Assembly (NCBI RefSeq): GCF_004135735.1 | Contig: NZ_CP012670.1 | Location: 496,001-560,000, forward strand | Reading direction: 5' to 3' | Length of the DNA: 64,000 nt | From: Sorangium cellulosum | Lineage (GTDB): Bacteria > Myxococcota_A > Polyangia > Polyangiales > Polyangiaceae | Shown here: one piece after another, positions 1 to 8,520 of the stretch | How the letters are laid out: the number at the start of each line of letters is the position of its first letter | How positions within the stretch are numbered: the first letter of the stretch is position 1 | Made by a program: the position numbers and the translations under genes | Notes under the pieces: generated by a model | Databases searched by the model: none | Seen by the model: the letters and a program-made list of their open reading frames with translations, nothing else | What the model was told of the DNA's origin: nothing

Positions 1-1
1 C

Positions 2-688
2 GTGACGCGCGGACGAGTAATGCCGCGCCCAGACGAGCGGGATCATCCCCGGAGCGGCGATGTCCACCGCCGCGTCGACCACCGCGCCGCTCGTGACATC
101 GACCGGGTGTCCCTCGGTCGTGCACTCCTCCAGCGGCGGCGACGACGACTTCCCTGCCTTCGCCCCCTTGTGGCTCCCCCCGCCACCTGCCCCTCCGCCG
201 CCGCCCGGCGCGCTCGGCCCGCCCCCGCCCGGCGCGCCGGCGCCGCCGCCGCCGCCGCCGCCGCCCGTGCCCCCGGCGCCGCCCGCCCCGCCCGCGCTCG
301 TCCCGGCGCCGGCGGTCACCGACTTGTTCATCTGCCCCATGCTGCCGGTGATCCCGGCCATCCCGAGCTCGATGAGCACGTTCGGCGCGCCGAGCCACGG
401 GAAGCAGGGCCCCCCTGTGTTGAGGCTCAACGTCTCCTTCAAGGTGCCCGGCTCGTTGCCGTGACACGCCTTCATGCACCCGCCGACCGTCAGGATCTTC
501 TTCCCCTCGATCTTCGTGCGCATCGGCGCGTCGATGACCCCTTCGGCCACCGTGCCCATCGTGGGGTAGGGGATCGGCAGCGGGCTCGGCGCCGCCGGCG
601 TCGTGCACACGCTCACGGCCATGCCCGTCATCTGGTGACCCGAGCCCTCATGGACGGTATCCAGGCTCAGCGCCGTGACCTTCCCCAT
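2..688 (-). CDS. Rhs-family protein with N-terminal PAAR-like (DUF4150) domain, partial
   Basis: The gene reads leftward and runs off the window edge; 229 N-terminal residues are visible. Translation begins MGKVTALSLDTVHEGSGHQM. A compact PAAR-like domain fills about residues 1-125, with PIPYPTMG, GGCMKACHGNEPGTLKE and GGPCFPWLGAPNVLIE. A Gly-rich linker of about 45 residues follows, then a KAGKSSSPP stretch and EGHPVDVTSGAVVDAAVDI ending in PLVWARHYSS, which is the characteristic opening of Rhs/YD-repeat proteins (DUF6531-like). PAAR-like Rhs proteins are usually polymorphic toxins delivered by type VI secretion, with the toxin at the unseen C terminus. The ATG at 688 is the first in-frame start; no strong ribosome site is visible. 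An overlapping plus-strand frame exists but is only Pro/Ala low complexity. Confidence 0.82.
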   Translation of the reverse strand, partial: MGKVTALSLDTVHEGSGHQMTGMAVSVCTTPAAPSPLPIPYPTMGTVAEGVIDAPMRTKIEGKKILTVGGCMKACHGNEPGTLKETLSLNTGGPCFPWLGAPNVLIELGMAGITGSMGQMNKSVTAGAGTSAGGAGGAGGTGGGGGGGGAGAPGGGGPSAPGGGGGAGGGGSHKGAKAGKSSSPPLEECTTEGHPVDVTSGAVVDAAVDIAAPGMIPLVWARHYSSARH

Positions 689-1276
689 GACCGGGAAGCA
701 TCGCGCGTAAGCGAGCGCACCGTCAAGGCGACGGGATCCCGGCGCGCCGGCCGCGGGGAACCGCAGCGCCTCGGCGGCCAGCGGATCGATGCCCTCGTCG
801 TTCCCCGCTCTCCGTGGCCGTCGAGCCGCCGAGGCGATCGACGCCACGCCCACGCCTCGCCGCGGAGGCGTCCGGGACAGTCGACCGTGCTCCCACGTCC
901 CGTCGCGGAGGGGTACGGGGTGGTCGGCCCGACCTCCACGTCTGGCCGCCGGGCGTCCGGGATGGTCGACCCTACCCCCACGCCCCGCCGCGGAGGCCTC
1001 CGGGATGGTCGACCCTACCCCCACGCCCCGCCGCGGAGGCCTCCGGGATGGTCGACCCTGCCCCCACGCCCCGCCGCTGGGTGTTCGGGATGGTCGACCC
1101 TACCCCCGCGCCCCGCGGTCGGGGCGCCGGCATGCTCGCCCCGACCCGTTCGCCCCGCTTCCGGCGCCCCACCGCGGCTCGCGTGCTCCAGCTCGCCTCG
1201 CCGGCGAGGCTCCGGCCTGCGCCGGGCTCCGACCGCTGCTCCTCGTCCGTGTCTGGTAGCGTGGGGCCGCCTCACC
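689..1276. other. Gene-free interval between the Rhs gene and the SulP gene
   Basis: No coding sequence is supported on either strand. The frames that are open here are made of repeated Arg/Pro/Gly words from a tandem repeat whose period is not a multiple of three. It should hold the promoters of the two flanking divergent genes, but no clear -35/-10 pair was found. Confidence 0.6.
834..1131. repeat. Tandem array of ~43-bp repeats
   Basis: The unit core is GATGGTCGACCCTACCCCCA followed by CGCCCCGCCGCGGAGGCCTC. Unit starts lie near 834, 876, 919, 961, 1004, 1047 and 1089, a steady 42-43 bp spacing. The units at 961, 1004 and 1047 are nearly identical and the outer ones have diverged. A 43-bp period shifts the frame at every unit, so the array is unlikely to be coding. 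Confidence 0.85.
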
Positions 1277-3109
1277 ATGCTGCACACCATCCGCAAGCGT
1301 TACGACTCGGCGCTCGCCCTGCTGCCGAGCTTCCCGCTCCGCTCCAAGAACGCCCTGCGCGGGGCCCTCCGCGACGGCTACTCCCGCGGCGACCTCCGCG
1401 CCGACGTGCTCGCCGGGCTCGTCGTGGGCGTCGTCGCGCTCCCCCTGTCGATGGCGCTCGCCGTGGCCAGCGGCGTCGCGCCGCAGCACGGGCTCTACAC
1501 CGCGATCGTCGCCGGCGCCGTCATCGCCCTGCTCGGCGGCTCGCGCACCCAGGTGTCCGGGCCCACGGCGGCGTTCGTCGTGGTCCTCGTGCCCATCGCC
1601 GAGCGGTTCGGCGTCGGCGGGCTGCTCCTCGCGACGTTCATGGCCGGCATGATCCTCGTCGGGCTCGGCGTCGCGCGCCTCGGGCGGCTCATCGAGTTCA
1701 TCCCGCACCCCGTCACGACCGGGTTCACCGCCGGCATCGCGGTGGTCATCGCGACGCTCCAGCTCAGGGACTTCCTCGGCCTCCACGTCGAGCACTTCCC
1801 CGAGCACTACCCCGCGCGCGTCGCCGCCCTCGCCAGGGCCATGCCCACCGCGCGCCCCGCCGAGATCGGGATCGGCGCCCTCACCCTCGCGCTGCTGATC
1901 TTCTGGCCCCGCATCAACAAGCGCATGCCCGCCCCGCTGGTCGCGCTGGCCGCCGCGGGCGTGGCCGCCGCCCTGCTCGGGCGCCTCGGGCCGGATTTCG
2001 AGGTCGCCACGATCGGCACCCGCTTCTCCTACCTCGTCGACGGCATCGCCCGCCCCGGCATCCCCCAGCTTCCGCCGATGCCCGGCCTGCCCTGGCGCTT
2101 CCCCGGCCCCGACGGGCAGCAGCTCACGCTCTCGCTGGACCTCATCCGCCAGCTCCTCCCGTCCGCGTTCGCCATCGCCCTGCTCGGCGCCATCGAGTCG
2201 CTCCTGTCGGCCGTGGTCGCGGACGGCATGGCCGGCACCAAGCACGACCCGGACACCGAGCTCGTGGCCCAGGGGGTCGGCAACATGATGTCGCCGATCT
2301 TCGGCGGCATCGCCGCGACGGGCGCCATCGCGCGGACCGCCACGAACATCCGCGCCGGCGCGAGGACCCCGATCGCCGCCATCGTGCACGCGCTGTTCGT
2401 GCTGGCCTCCGTCCTCGCGCTCGCCCCGCTGCTCGCGCACCTGCCGATGGCGGCGCTCGCCGCGCAGCTCCTCGTCGTGGCCTGGAACATGAGCGAGGCG
2501 AAGCACTTCGTGCACACGCTGCGGGTCGCCCCGAAGAGCGACGTGTTCGTGCAGCTCGCGTGCTTCTCGCTGACGATCGTGTTCGACATGGTGATCGCCG
2601 TGACCGCGGGCGTCCTCCTCGCGGCGCTGCTCTTCATGCGGCGCATGGCCGAGATCTCGGGCGGCCGGCTCCTCGAGGGCCACCACGAGGATCTGCGCGA
2701 GCCGCTCCCGCCCGGCGTGGCCCTCTACCGGATCGCGGGGCCGCTCTTCTTCGGCGCGACGCAGAAGGCGATGAGCTCGCTCGACGCGATCAGCGCGAAG
2801 ACGCGCGCGATCCTCCTCGACGTCACCGACGTGCCCGTGATGGACGCGACCGGGCTCGTCAGCCTCGAGTCCGCGCTCGAGCGCCTGATGAAGGCCCGCG
2901 TCGTGATCTTCCTCGCCGGCCTGCAGGACCAGCCGAGGCGGCTCCTGGAGAAGGCCGAGATCGCCCCGATCGACGGCCAGCTCCTCTTCTTCGACTCGGT
3001 GGAGGAGGCGGCCGCGCGCGCGCGCGCGCAGTTCCCCCCGGCGCCGCCCGCCTCGACGCGCCCCCCTGCCTCGACGCGCCCCCCTGCCTCGACGCGCCCT
3101 CCGGAGTGA
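1277..3109 (+). CDS. SulP-family anion permease with C-terminal STAS domain
   Basis: A 610-residue inner-membrane transporter of the SulP/SLC26 family (sulfate, bicarbonate or dicarboxylate; substrate not determinable). The N-terminal half has the family signature GGSRTQVSGPTAAF near residue 95 and about ten or more hydrophobic segments. A STAS domain occupies roughly residues 478-590 (LYRIAGPLFFGATQ, then LLDVTDVPVMDATGL). Length fits the family. The chosen ATG at 1277 begins MLHTIRKRYDSALALLPSFP; the longer open frame upstream is repeat-derived. The extreme C terminus is a PPASTR repeat from an 18-bp tandem duplication. No carbonic anhydrase gene is adjacent. Confidence 0.93.
   Translation: MLHTIRKRYDSALALLPSFPLRSKNALRGALRDGYSRGDLRADVLAGLVVGVVALPLSMALAVASGVAPQHGLYTAIVAGAVIALLGGSRTQVSGPTAAFVVVLVPIAERFGVGGLLLATFMAGMILVGLGVARLGRLIEFIPHPVTTGFTAGIAVVIATLQLRDFLGLHVEHFPEHYPARVAALARAMPTARPAEIGIGALTLALLIFWPRINKRMPAPLVALAAAGVAAALLGRLGPDFEVATIGTRFSYLVDGIARPGIPQLPPMPGLPWRFPGPDGQQLTLSLDLIRQLLPSAFAIALLGAIESLLSAVVADGMAGTKHDPDTELVAQGVGNMMSPIFGGIAATGAIARTATNIRAGARTPIAAIVHALFVLASVLALAPLLAHLPMAALAAQLLVVAWNMSEAKHFVHTLRVAPKSDVFVQLACFSLTIVFDMVIAVTAGVLLAALLFMRRMAEISGGRLLEGHHEDLREPLPPGVALYRIAGPLFFGATQKAMSSLDAISAKTRAILLDVTDVPVMDATGLVSLESALERLMKARVVIFLAGLQDQPRRLLEKAEIAPIDGQLLFFDSVEEAAARARAQFPPAPPASTRPPASTRPPASTRPPE
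3048..3104. repeat. 18-bp tandem repeat in the SulP gene
   Basis: Three successive copies of CCTCGACGCGCCCCCCTG (the last diverged) encode the PPASTR tail. The period is a multiple of three, so expansion or contraction keeps the frame. Confidence 0.85.
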
Positions 3110-3229
3110 TCGCGCCCTCGCGGTGACCGCGCCCGCGCGGGAGGCCCGCGCGCTCCCGCCGCGCCCTCGCAAGGGGGGCGGCGGTGGCCGCGCCCGCGCG
3201 GGAGCGCCCCCTTTGCTATCGTGACGCCC

Positions 3230-4450
3230 ATGCGCATCGAGATCCGGCAGCTCACCGCCGATCAGCTCGGCGAGTTCACCCAGCCCCTCCGCGTCGTGTT
3301 CGGCATGTCGCCGGGCCCCGAGCGCGAGGAGGGCATGAGGCGCCTCCCCGAGCTCACGTCGCGCCTCGGCGCCTTCGACGGCGACGCGCTCGTCGGGGTC
3401 GCCGGCTCGTTCGCGTTCACGATGACCACGCCGGGCGGGGACGCCCCGATCGCCGGGCTCACCATGGTCGCGGTGCTCCCGACGCACCGCCGCCGCGGCA
3501 TCCTCACGGCCCTCATCGGCCGGCACCTCGACGAGGCGCGGGCCGAGGGGCGGCCGCTCTCCGTGCTCTGGGCCACCGAGGGGACCATCTACGGCCGCTT
3601 CGGGTACGGGCTCGCGTCCCATGCGTGCTCCGCCTCGATCGAGCGGGATCGCACCGGGTTCCGCGGCGAGGCGGGCGCCGTGGGCCGGGCGCGGCTGCTC
3701 GGCGAGGCCGAGGCGCTCGAGGTCTTCCCGCCGGTCTGGGAGCGCGCCCGCCCGCTCGCCCCCGGGATGCTGTCGCGCTCGGCGGCGTGGTGGCGGGGCC
3801 GCCGGCTCCTCGACGACGAGGCCACCCGCAAGGGGGGCGGCCCGCTGCAGCGCGTGGTGATCGAGGTCGACGGGCGCGCCGAGGCGTACGCGATGTACTG
3901 CGTCCACCACCGGTGGGACGCCTGCCAGATCCCCGCCGGCGCGCTCCGCGTGATCGAGGCGATCGGCGCGACGCCGCTCGGGACCCGGCTCGTCTGGCGC
4001 TACCTCTTCGACGTCGACCTGGTGCAGCAGATCGAGGCGAGCCTGCTGCCGCTCGATCACCCGCTCCGCCTGCTCCTCGCCGAGCCGCGGCGGCTGCGCC
4101 TCACGGCGACCGACGGGCTGTGGGTGCGCATCGTGGACGTCGAGGCCGCGCTCGCGGCGCGCGCCTACGGCGGCGGCGGCGCGCTGACGCTCGAGATCGA
4201 GGACCGCGGCTGCCCCTGGAACGCCGGCCGGTTCCGGCTGGACGGGGGCGCGCGGCGCGCGGCGCGGACCACGGACGCGCCGGACCTCCGCCTCGACGTC
4301 GCGGCGCTCGGCTCGGCGTACCTCGGCGGCTTCTCCTTCCGCGACCTGGCCGACGCCGGCCAGGTCGCGGAGCTCACGGAGGGCGCCGTCGACCGCGCGG
4401 ACACCCTGTTCCGCGCCGCGCGCGCCCCGTGGTGCCCCGAGATCTTCTGA
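3230..4450 (+). CDS. Eis-like GNAT N-acetyltransferase
   Basis: About 406 residues, the usual length of the Eis family, which carries two GNAT folds and a sterol-carrier-like C-terminal domain and acetylates amines, including aminoglycosides in some members. The acetyl-CoA loop is VAVLPTHRRRGILTALIGRH, followed by GTIYGRFGYGLAS, which is highly typical of Eis. The protein ends at PWCPEIF, consistent with the Eis C-terminal carboxylate used in catalysis. ATG 3230 is used; an in-frame GTG at 3221 would add three residues. The J-domain gene starts 3 bp after the stop, so the two are probably co-transcribed. Physiological substrate unknown. Confidence 0.88.
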   Translation: MRIEIRQLTADQLGEFTQPLRVVFGMSPGPEREEGMRRLPELTSRLGAFDGDALVGVAGSFAFTMTTPGGDAPIAGLTMVAVLPTHRRRGILTALIGRHLDEARAEGRPLSVLWATEGTIYGRFGYGLASHACSASIERDRTGFRGEAGAVGRARLLGEAEALEVFPPVWERARPLAPGMLSRSAAWWRGRRLLDDEATRKGGGPLQRVVIEVDGRAEAYAMYCVHHRWDACQIPAGALRVIEAIGATPLGTRLVWRYLFDVDLVQQIEASLLPLDHPLRLLLAEPRRLRLTATDGLWVRIVDVEAALAARAYGGGGALTLEIEDRGCPWNAGRFRLDGGARRAARTTDAPDLRLDVAALGSAYLGGFSFRDLADAGQVAELTEGAVDRADTLFRAARAPWCPEIF

Positions 4451-4453
4451 GCC

Positions 4454-4999
4454 ATGACGCTCCCGCTCCGCGGCGTGTACGCGGTGACGCCGACGCGTCG
4501 CCGGCGGTTCCTGTGGGCCGCCTGGTGGACGGCCGAGCCCACGCGCGAGCCGTTCCGCCCTCCGGACGCGAGCCAGGGCGGCGCGCGGACCGTGGAGGAG
4601 GCGCGGGCGCAGGCCGAGCGCGCGGCCGGGCGCCCGCTCGTCGAGATCGAGCCGGCCTGGGCGACGGCCTGGACGCGCATCCTGCGCGGCGAGCCCCCCT
4701 GGCCGAAGCCGCGGGCGCGGCGCGCGGCGCCGCCGCCGCCGTCCGAGGAGCCGCCGCCCGGGCCGCCGGGCCGCGCCCCGCTGCGGCCGTCGTTCGCGCG
4801 CGGGGTGTCGCCGTTCGCGGTGCTCGGCGTGACCGAGGCCGCCGGCCCCGACGAGGTCCGCCAGGCGTTCCGCCGGCTCGCGCTCGCCACGCACCCCGAT
4901 CGCGGCGGCGACGCCGGCGAGTTCATGCGCGTCAAGTGGGCCCACGACGAGGCCATGTCGAGGCTCTCGCGCCCCCGGCGAAGGGGCCGCCAGCGCTAG
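4454..4999 (+). CDS. J-domain (DnaJ-like) protein
   Basis: 181 residues. The C-terminal 65 residues form a J domain: SPFAVLGVTEAAGPDEVRQA, then FRRLALATHPDRGGDAGEF with the HPD tripeptide at about residues 147-149, needed to stimulate DnaK ATPase. Residues 1-100 are not recognised; they contain a basic RRRRFLWAAWW stretch and a Pro-rich linker. No Gly/Phe region or zinc finger is present, so this is a type III J protein. It is convergent with the kinase gene downstream: both stop codons share the palindrome CTAG at 4996-4999. Confidence 0.85.
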   Translation: MTLPLRGVYAVTPTRRRRFLWAAWWTAEPTREPFRPPDASQGGARTVEEARAQAERAAGRPLVEIEPAWATAWTRILRGEPPWPKPRARRAAPPPPSEEPPPGPPGRAPLRPSFARGVSPFAVLGVTEAAGPDEVRQAFRRLALATHPDRGGDAGEFMRVKWAHDEAMSRLSRPRRRGRQR

Positions 5000-7900
5000 G
5001 GCGACAGCCCGCGCGCCTCCTCGAGGAGCGGCCCGTAGTCGCGCGCGAGCAGCGGGTTGTCCCGGAGCGCGCCCTCGAGCAGCGCGCGGGCCTGCCTCGC
5101 CCGGGCGGCGCGCGCCTCCCCCGCGCGCTCCGTCTTCGCCTGCTGCACGAGCAGCGCGCCCTGCTCGGCGATCGCCGCGGGCAGCCCCGGATCGATGCCC
5201 AGCGCGCGATCGATCATCGCGAGCCCCGCCGCGACCTCCGCGCGCGCGCCCTCGATCGGCTGCCCGACGGACGCCGCCCGCCGGCGGTGCACCTCGGCCA
5301 TCGCGCCGTAGATCTTCGCGTTGCCGCCGTTCGACGCGACGGCCCGGAGCAGCGACCGCTCCGCCGCGACGAGCGGCGCCCCAGGGCTCACCCCCCGGGA
5401 CGCGGCCCACCGCGCCGCGAGCAGGTCGAGCCTCGCGTGCGACAGGTGCGCCTCCGCGTTGTGCGGCTTCGCGGCCAGGATCGGATCGAGCACGTCCTTC
5501 GCCGAGCGCAGGTGGGGCGTCGGATCCTCGCCGCGATCCAGCGCCCAGCGCGCCGCCTCGGCGAGCGCGAGGGCCACGCCCTGCTGCGCCTCGATGTCTT
5601 CGGGATCGAGGCTCCTCGCCGCGCTGTAGCCGTCGAGCGCCCGCGCGAGCGCGACGTCCGGGCTCCTGCCGCTCAGCCCCTCGTACCGCCCCTCGATGAG
5701 GTAGACGAGGGCCAGGTTGTTGTACGCCTGAGGGGTGTCCGGGCGCAGCCGGATCGCCGCCTCGAGGCTGTCCTTGGCCCGGTCGAGCGACTCCTCGGGC
5801 GACGCGCCGTGGTCGAGCTCGTAGCGGGCTCGCTGCGCGTGGAACCAGCCCTGGTTCAGGAGCGCCGGCGCCTCGTTCGGGGCGACCTCGATCGCCCGCT
5901 CCATGTGCGAGGCGCTGAGCTCGAACAGCGGGATCGGATCGTCGCCGTGCGACGCGCTGTACTCGGCCATCATGCCGTACGCGATGCCGGTGTCGTTCCA
6001 CGCCCAGGCGGAGTTCGGGTTGAGGGCGACCGAACGCTGCATGTTCTCGACCGCGCGGGCGAGCGCGGGCCGCTGGTCGAGCCCCAGCGTGCCCTCGTAC
6101 GAGGCGATGAGGAAATAGCTCACCCCGATCGCGCCGTACGCGGTCGAGTCGCCCGGATCCCACCGGATCGCGTGCTCGCCGGCCGTGATCGCCGCGCCGA
6201 GGTCCGCCCGCGGGTCCGAGCCCCGCGTGAGGTCCCGCCGGGCCCGGAGCACGTAGGCCAGGGCCTTGTTCGCGTGCGCGCCGCTCGCGCGCGGCTCGGC
6301 GAGGAGCGCCTTGTCGCAGCGGTCGATGAGCCTCGCGAAGGTGCGCTCCACGTCGTTGCCGCGCGACACCTCGATCAGCATGATCTCGCGGAATGCGCGC
6401 GCGGCGGCCTCGTGGACGTCGGGATCGCTCTCGGCCATCTGCGCCGCGGACTCGTACGACGCGATGGCGCCCTGGAACGCGTCGAGCGCCTCGTCGCGCT
6501 CGCCCCGATCGAGCGCCGCCATCCCCTTCGTGAACAGGATGTCGCCCTCGAGCTTCTTCGCCTCGTACTCCCAGGGCGATCGCGCGAACGCGCTCCTCGC
6601 CTCGGCGAGCGCCTCGTCGAACCGCTCCTCGTAGAGCGCGATGAGCGCCGAGGTGTAGCTCGACGGCGCGACGATCGAGCTGACGCTCTCCCGCAGGTAC
6701 CGGATCGCCGGCACCTTGTGCCGCGCGTCGAGCTCGCGCTGCTGCGCGGCCCGCTCCTGCGTGCTGGCGAGGCGCCGCGCCCGGTCGAGCCCCTTCTGGT
6801 AGAGCATGCCGTGCGCGAGCCCGGCCGCGAGCTTCGCCTCGCGCTCGACGTACCCGCTCCGCTGCGCCGCCTCGAGGCGCGCGAGGGCCTCCTCGGGCTC
6901 GTGGAGCGCGAGGTGCCCGCGCCCGAGGGCGTAGTTGCCCGGGCCCGCCGCGAGCTCGCCCGCGGCCCCGCGCATGGCCTGCATCTTCCGGTCGATCTCG
7001 CCCATGCGCGCGCGGATGACGCCCTTCTCGCGCGACACGTCGTGCAGGGGGAGCGCGTACGCATAGCGCATGAACAGCTCCATCTCCTTGACGTCCTGCC
7101 CGAAGCCCTGGGCGAGCGACGCGACCTGGGCGGAGAGCTCGGCCTGGCGGGCGGCGGCGAGCCTGGCGCGGAGCGCGACCACGCCGGTGAACGCGAGCAC
7201 CGCGAGCGACAGGGCGGCCGCGGCCACCACGAGCTTGTGCTTCCTCGCCCTCGTCAGGGCCAGGTAGGCGAGGCTCGGCGGCCGCGCCTCGATGGGCTCG
7301 CCCTCGAGGTAGCGCCCGAGATCGAGGGCGAGCGCCTTCGCGGAGTCGTACCGCCGCTGCGGCGCCTTCTCGAGGCACTTCATCACGATGGTCTCCAGGT
7401 CGACCGGGATGCCCTTGTCGAGCTGGCGCGGCGGGGCGGGCTGCTCGCGCTCGACCCGGAAGATGAGGGTCGTGATCGACGGATCGCTGAACGGCGGTCG
7501 CCCGGTGAGCGCCTCGTAGAGCGTGGCGCCGAGGCAATAGACGTCCGTGCGGCGGTCGAGCGGGCGGAGGCCTCCGGACACCTGCTCGGGCGCCATGTAG
7601 GCCGGCGTCCCCTCGCCGCTCGTGGAGGTCCGGCCGTCCGCGGCCGTCTCCCGCGCGAGGCCGAAGTCCACGAGGTAGGGGCGGAAGGCGCCCTCGGCCG
7701 TGCGCTCGACCAGGATGTTCGCCGGCTTGATGTCGCGGTGGATCAGCCCGAGGCGGTGGGCGGCGTGCAGCCCTTCGGCGACGTCGGCGAGGACCTTCAC
7801 GCGCTGCTCGAGCGTCATCCGCCGCGCCACGCGGTGGAGTGGCTGGCCGTCGATGTACTGCATGGCGATGAACGGCTGGCCCTGGGCCTCGCCCACCTCG

Positions 7901-8316
7901 TACACCTTGCAGACGTTGGGGTGCTCGACCCGGGCCTGGGCCCGCGCTTCCCAGATGAACTGCTGGGTGAGCTCCGGGTCGTTGCCCCGGATCAGCTTGA
8001 GGGCCACGTACCGGTGGAGGCGCGGATCCCTGGCCTTGTAGACCGTGCCCATGCCGCCCTTGCCGACGAGCGAGATGCACTCGTACCGGTCCCAGTCGCG
8101 GATCGGGAACCGGCTCGGCGCGCGGGAGCCAGGCGGCTCGACGTTCGCGAACACGGTGTCCTGCGCGGCGCCCGAGTCGGGGCGGGGGAGCGGGCAAGGC
8201 GGCCTGCTGTGGCCGGCGGCGGGGAGGATCCGCTGCGTGCGCTGCGGGTCCGCGTCGGCCGCCCTCGCCATGGCCGTCGCGCTCTCCGCCGGGCCCGCTG
8301 TTCCCGTTTGGCTCAT
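4996..8316 (-). CDS. Transmembrane Ser/Thr protein kinase with TPR-rich C terminus
   Basis: 1106 residues. Kinase domain at about 78-340: glycine loop VGKGGMGTVY (84-93), Lys107 in VALKLI, catalytic loop HRDIKPAN (193-200), DFG at 217-219, and APE-type GTPAYMAPEQ. All catalytic residues are present. A Pro/Ala-rich stretch precedes it. One hydrophobic segment lies at about 361-383 after the basic ARKHK, so the kinase is cytoplasmic. The remaining ~700 residues are helical repeats of TPR type (for example AYGAIGVSYFLIASYEG and AYNNLALVYLIEGRYEG), a likely periplasmic protein-binding surface. This kinase-TM-TPR layout is common in myxobacteria and planctomycetes. Partner unknown. Confidence 0.93.
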   Translation of the reverse strand: MSQTGTAGPAESATAMARAADADPQRTQRILPAAGHSRPPCPLPRPDSGAAQDTVFANVEPPGSRAPSRFPIRDWDRYECISLVGKGGMGTVYKARDPRLHRYVALKLIRGNDPELTQQFIWEARAQARVEHPNVCKVYEVGEAQGQPFIAMQYIDGQPLHRVARRMTLEQRVKVLADVAEGLHAAHRLGLIHRDIKPANILVERTAEGAFRPYLVDFGLARETAADGRTSTSGEGTPAYMAPEQVSGGLRPLDRRTDVYCLGATLYEALTGRPPFSDPSITTLIFRVEREQPAPPRQLDKGIPVDLETIVMKCLEKAPQRRYDSAKALALDLGRYLEGEPIEARPPSLAYLALTRARKHKLVVAAAALSLAVLAFTGVVALRARLAAARQAELSAQVASLAQGFGQDVKEMELFMRYAYALPLHDVSREKGVIRARMGEIDRKMQAMRGAAGELAAGPGNYALGRGHLALHEPEEALARLEAAQRSGYVEREAKLAAGLAHGMLYQKGLDRARRLASTQERAAQQRELDARHKVPAIRYLRESVSSIVAPSSYTSALIALYEERFDEALAEARSAFARSPWEYEAKKLEGDILFTKGMAALDRGERDEALDAFQGAIASYESAAQMAESDPDVHEAAARAFREIMLIEVSRGNDVERTFARLIDRCDKALLAEPRASGAHANKALAYVLRARRDLTRGSDPRADLGAAITAGEHAIRWDPGDSTAYGAIGVSYFLIASYEGTLGLDQRPALARAVENMQRSVALNPNSAWAWNDTGIAYGMMAEYSASHGDDPIPLFELSASHMERAIEVAPNEAPALLNQGWFHAQRARYELDHGASPEESLDRAKDSLEAAIRLRPDTPQAYNNLALVYLIEGRYEGLSGRSPDVALARALDGYSAARSLDPEDIEAQQGVALALAEAARWALDRGEDPTPHLRSAKDVLDPILAAKPHNAEAHLSHARLDLLAARWAASRGVSPGAPLVAAERSLLRAVASNGGNAKIYGAMAEVHRRRAASVGQPIEGARAEVAAGLAMIDRALGIDPGLPAAIAEQGALLVQQAKTERAGEARAARARQARALLEGALRDNPLLARDYGPLLEEARGLSP

Positions 8317-8520
8317 CTATCGGACCTTGTTTAACTCAACCGCGAGGGCGGGGCCCGTCCGGCACGGAGGGCTGGGCTCGGGGAGCGCGCCGCCGAGGGG
8401 CGTTCCTGGGCGTGGAGGAGGTCTTGCCGGGGTGGCCGGCCGCCGGGGAGGGGGCCTACCGCCAACGAGGGAGCCGTGACGAGCGTCGAGGGAGCTGGGA
8501 CGGGTTCGGGCGACAACGTG

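Noticed and set aside
60..464. Proline-rich 134-residue open frame on the plus strand
   Set aside because: It is antisense to the Gly-rich linker of the Rhs gene, which has recognisable domains on the minus strand.
834..1131. CRISPR array
   Set aside because: Repeats are directly adjacent, with no unique spacers, and no cas gene is present.
1100..8197. Very long minus-strand open frame (over 2000 codons)
   Set aside because: It is an Arg/Ala/Gly-rich shadow of high-GC genes on the other strand and overlaps SulP, Eis and kinase coding regions.
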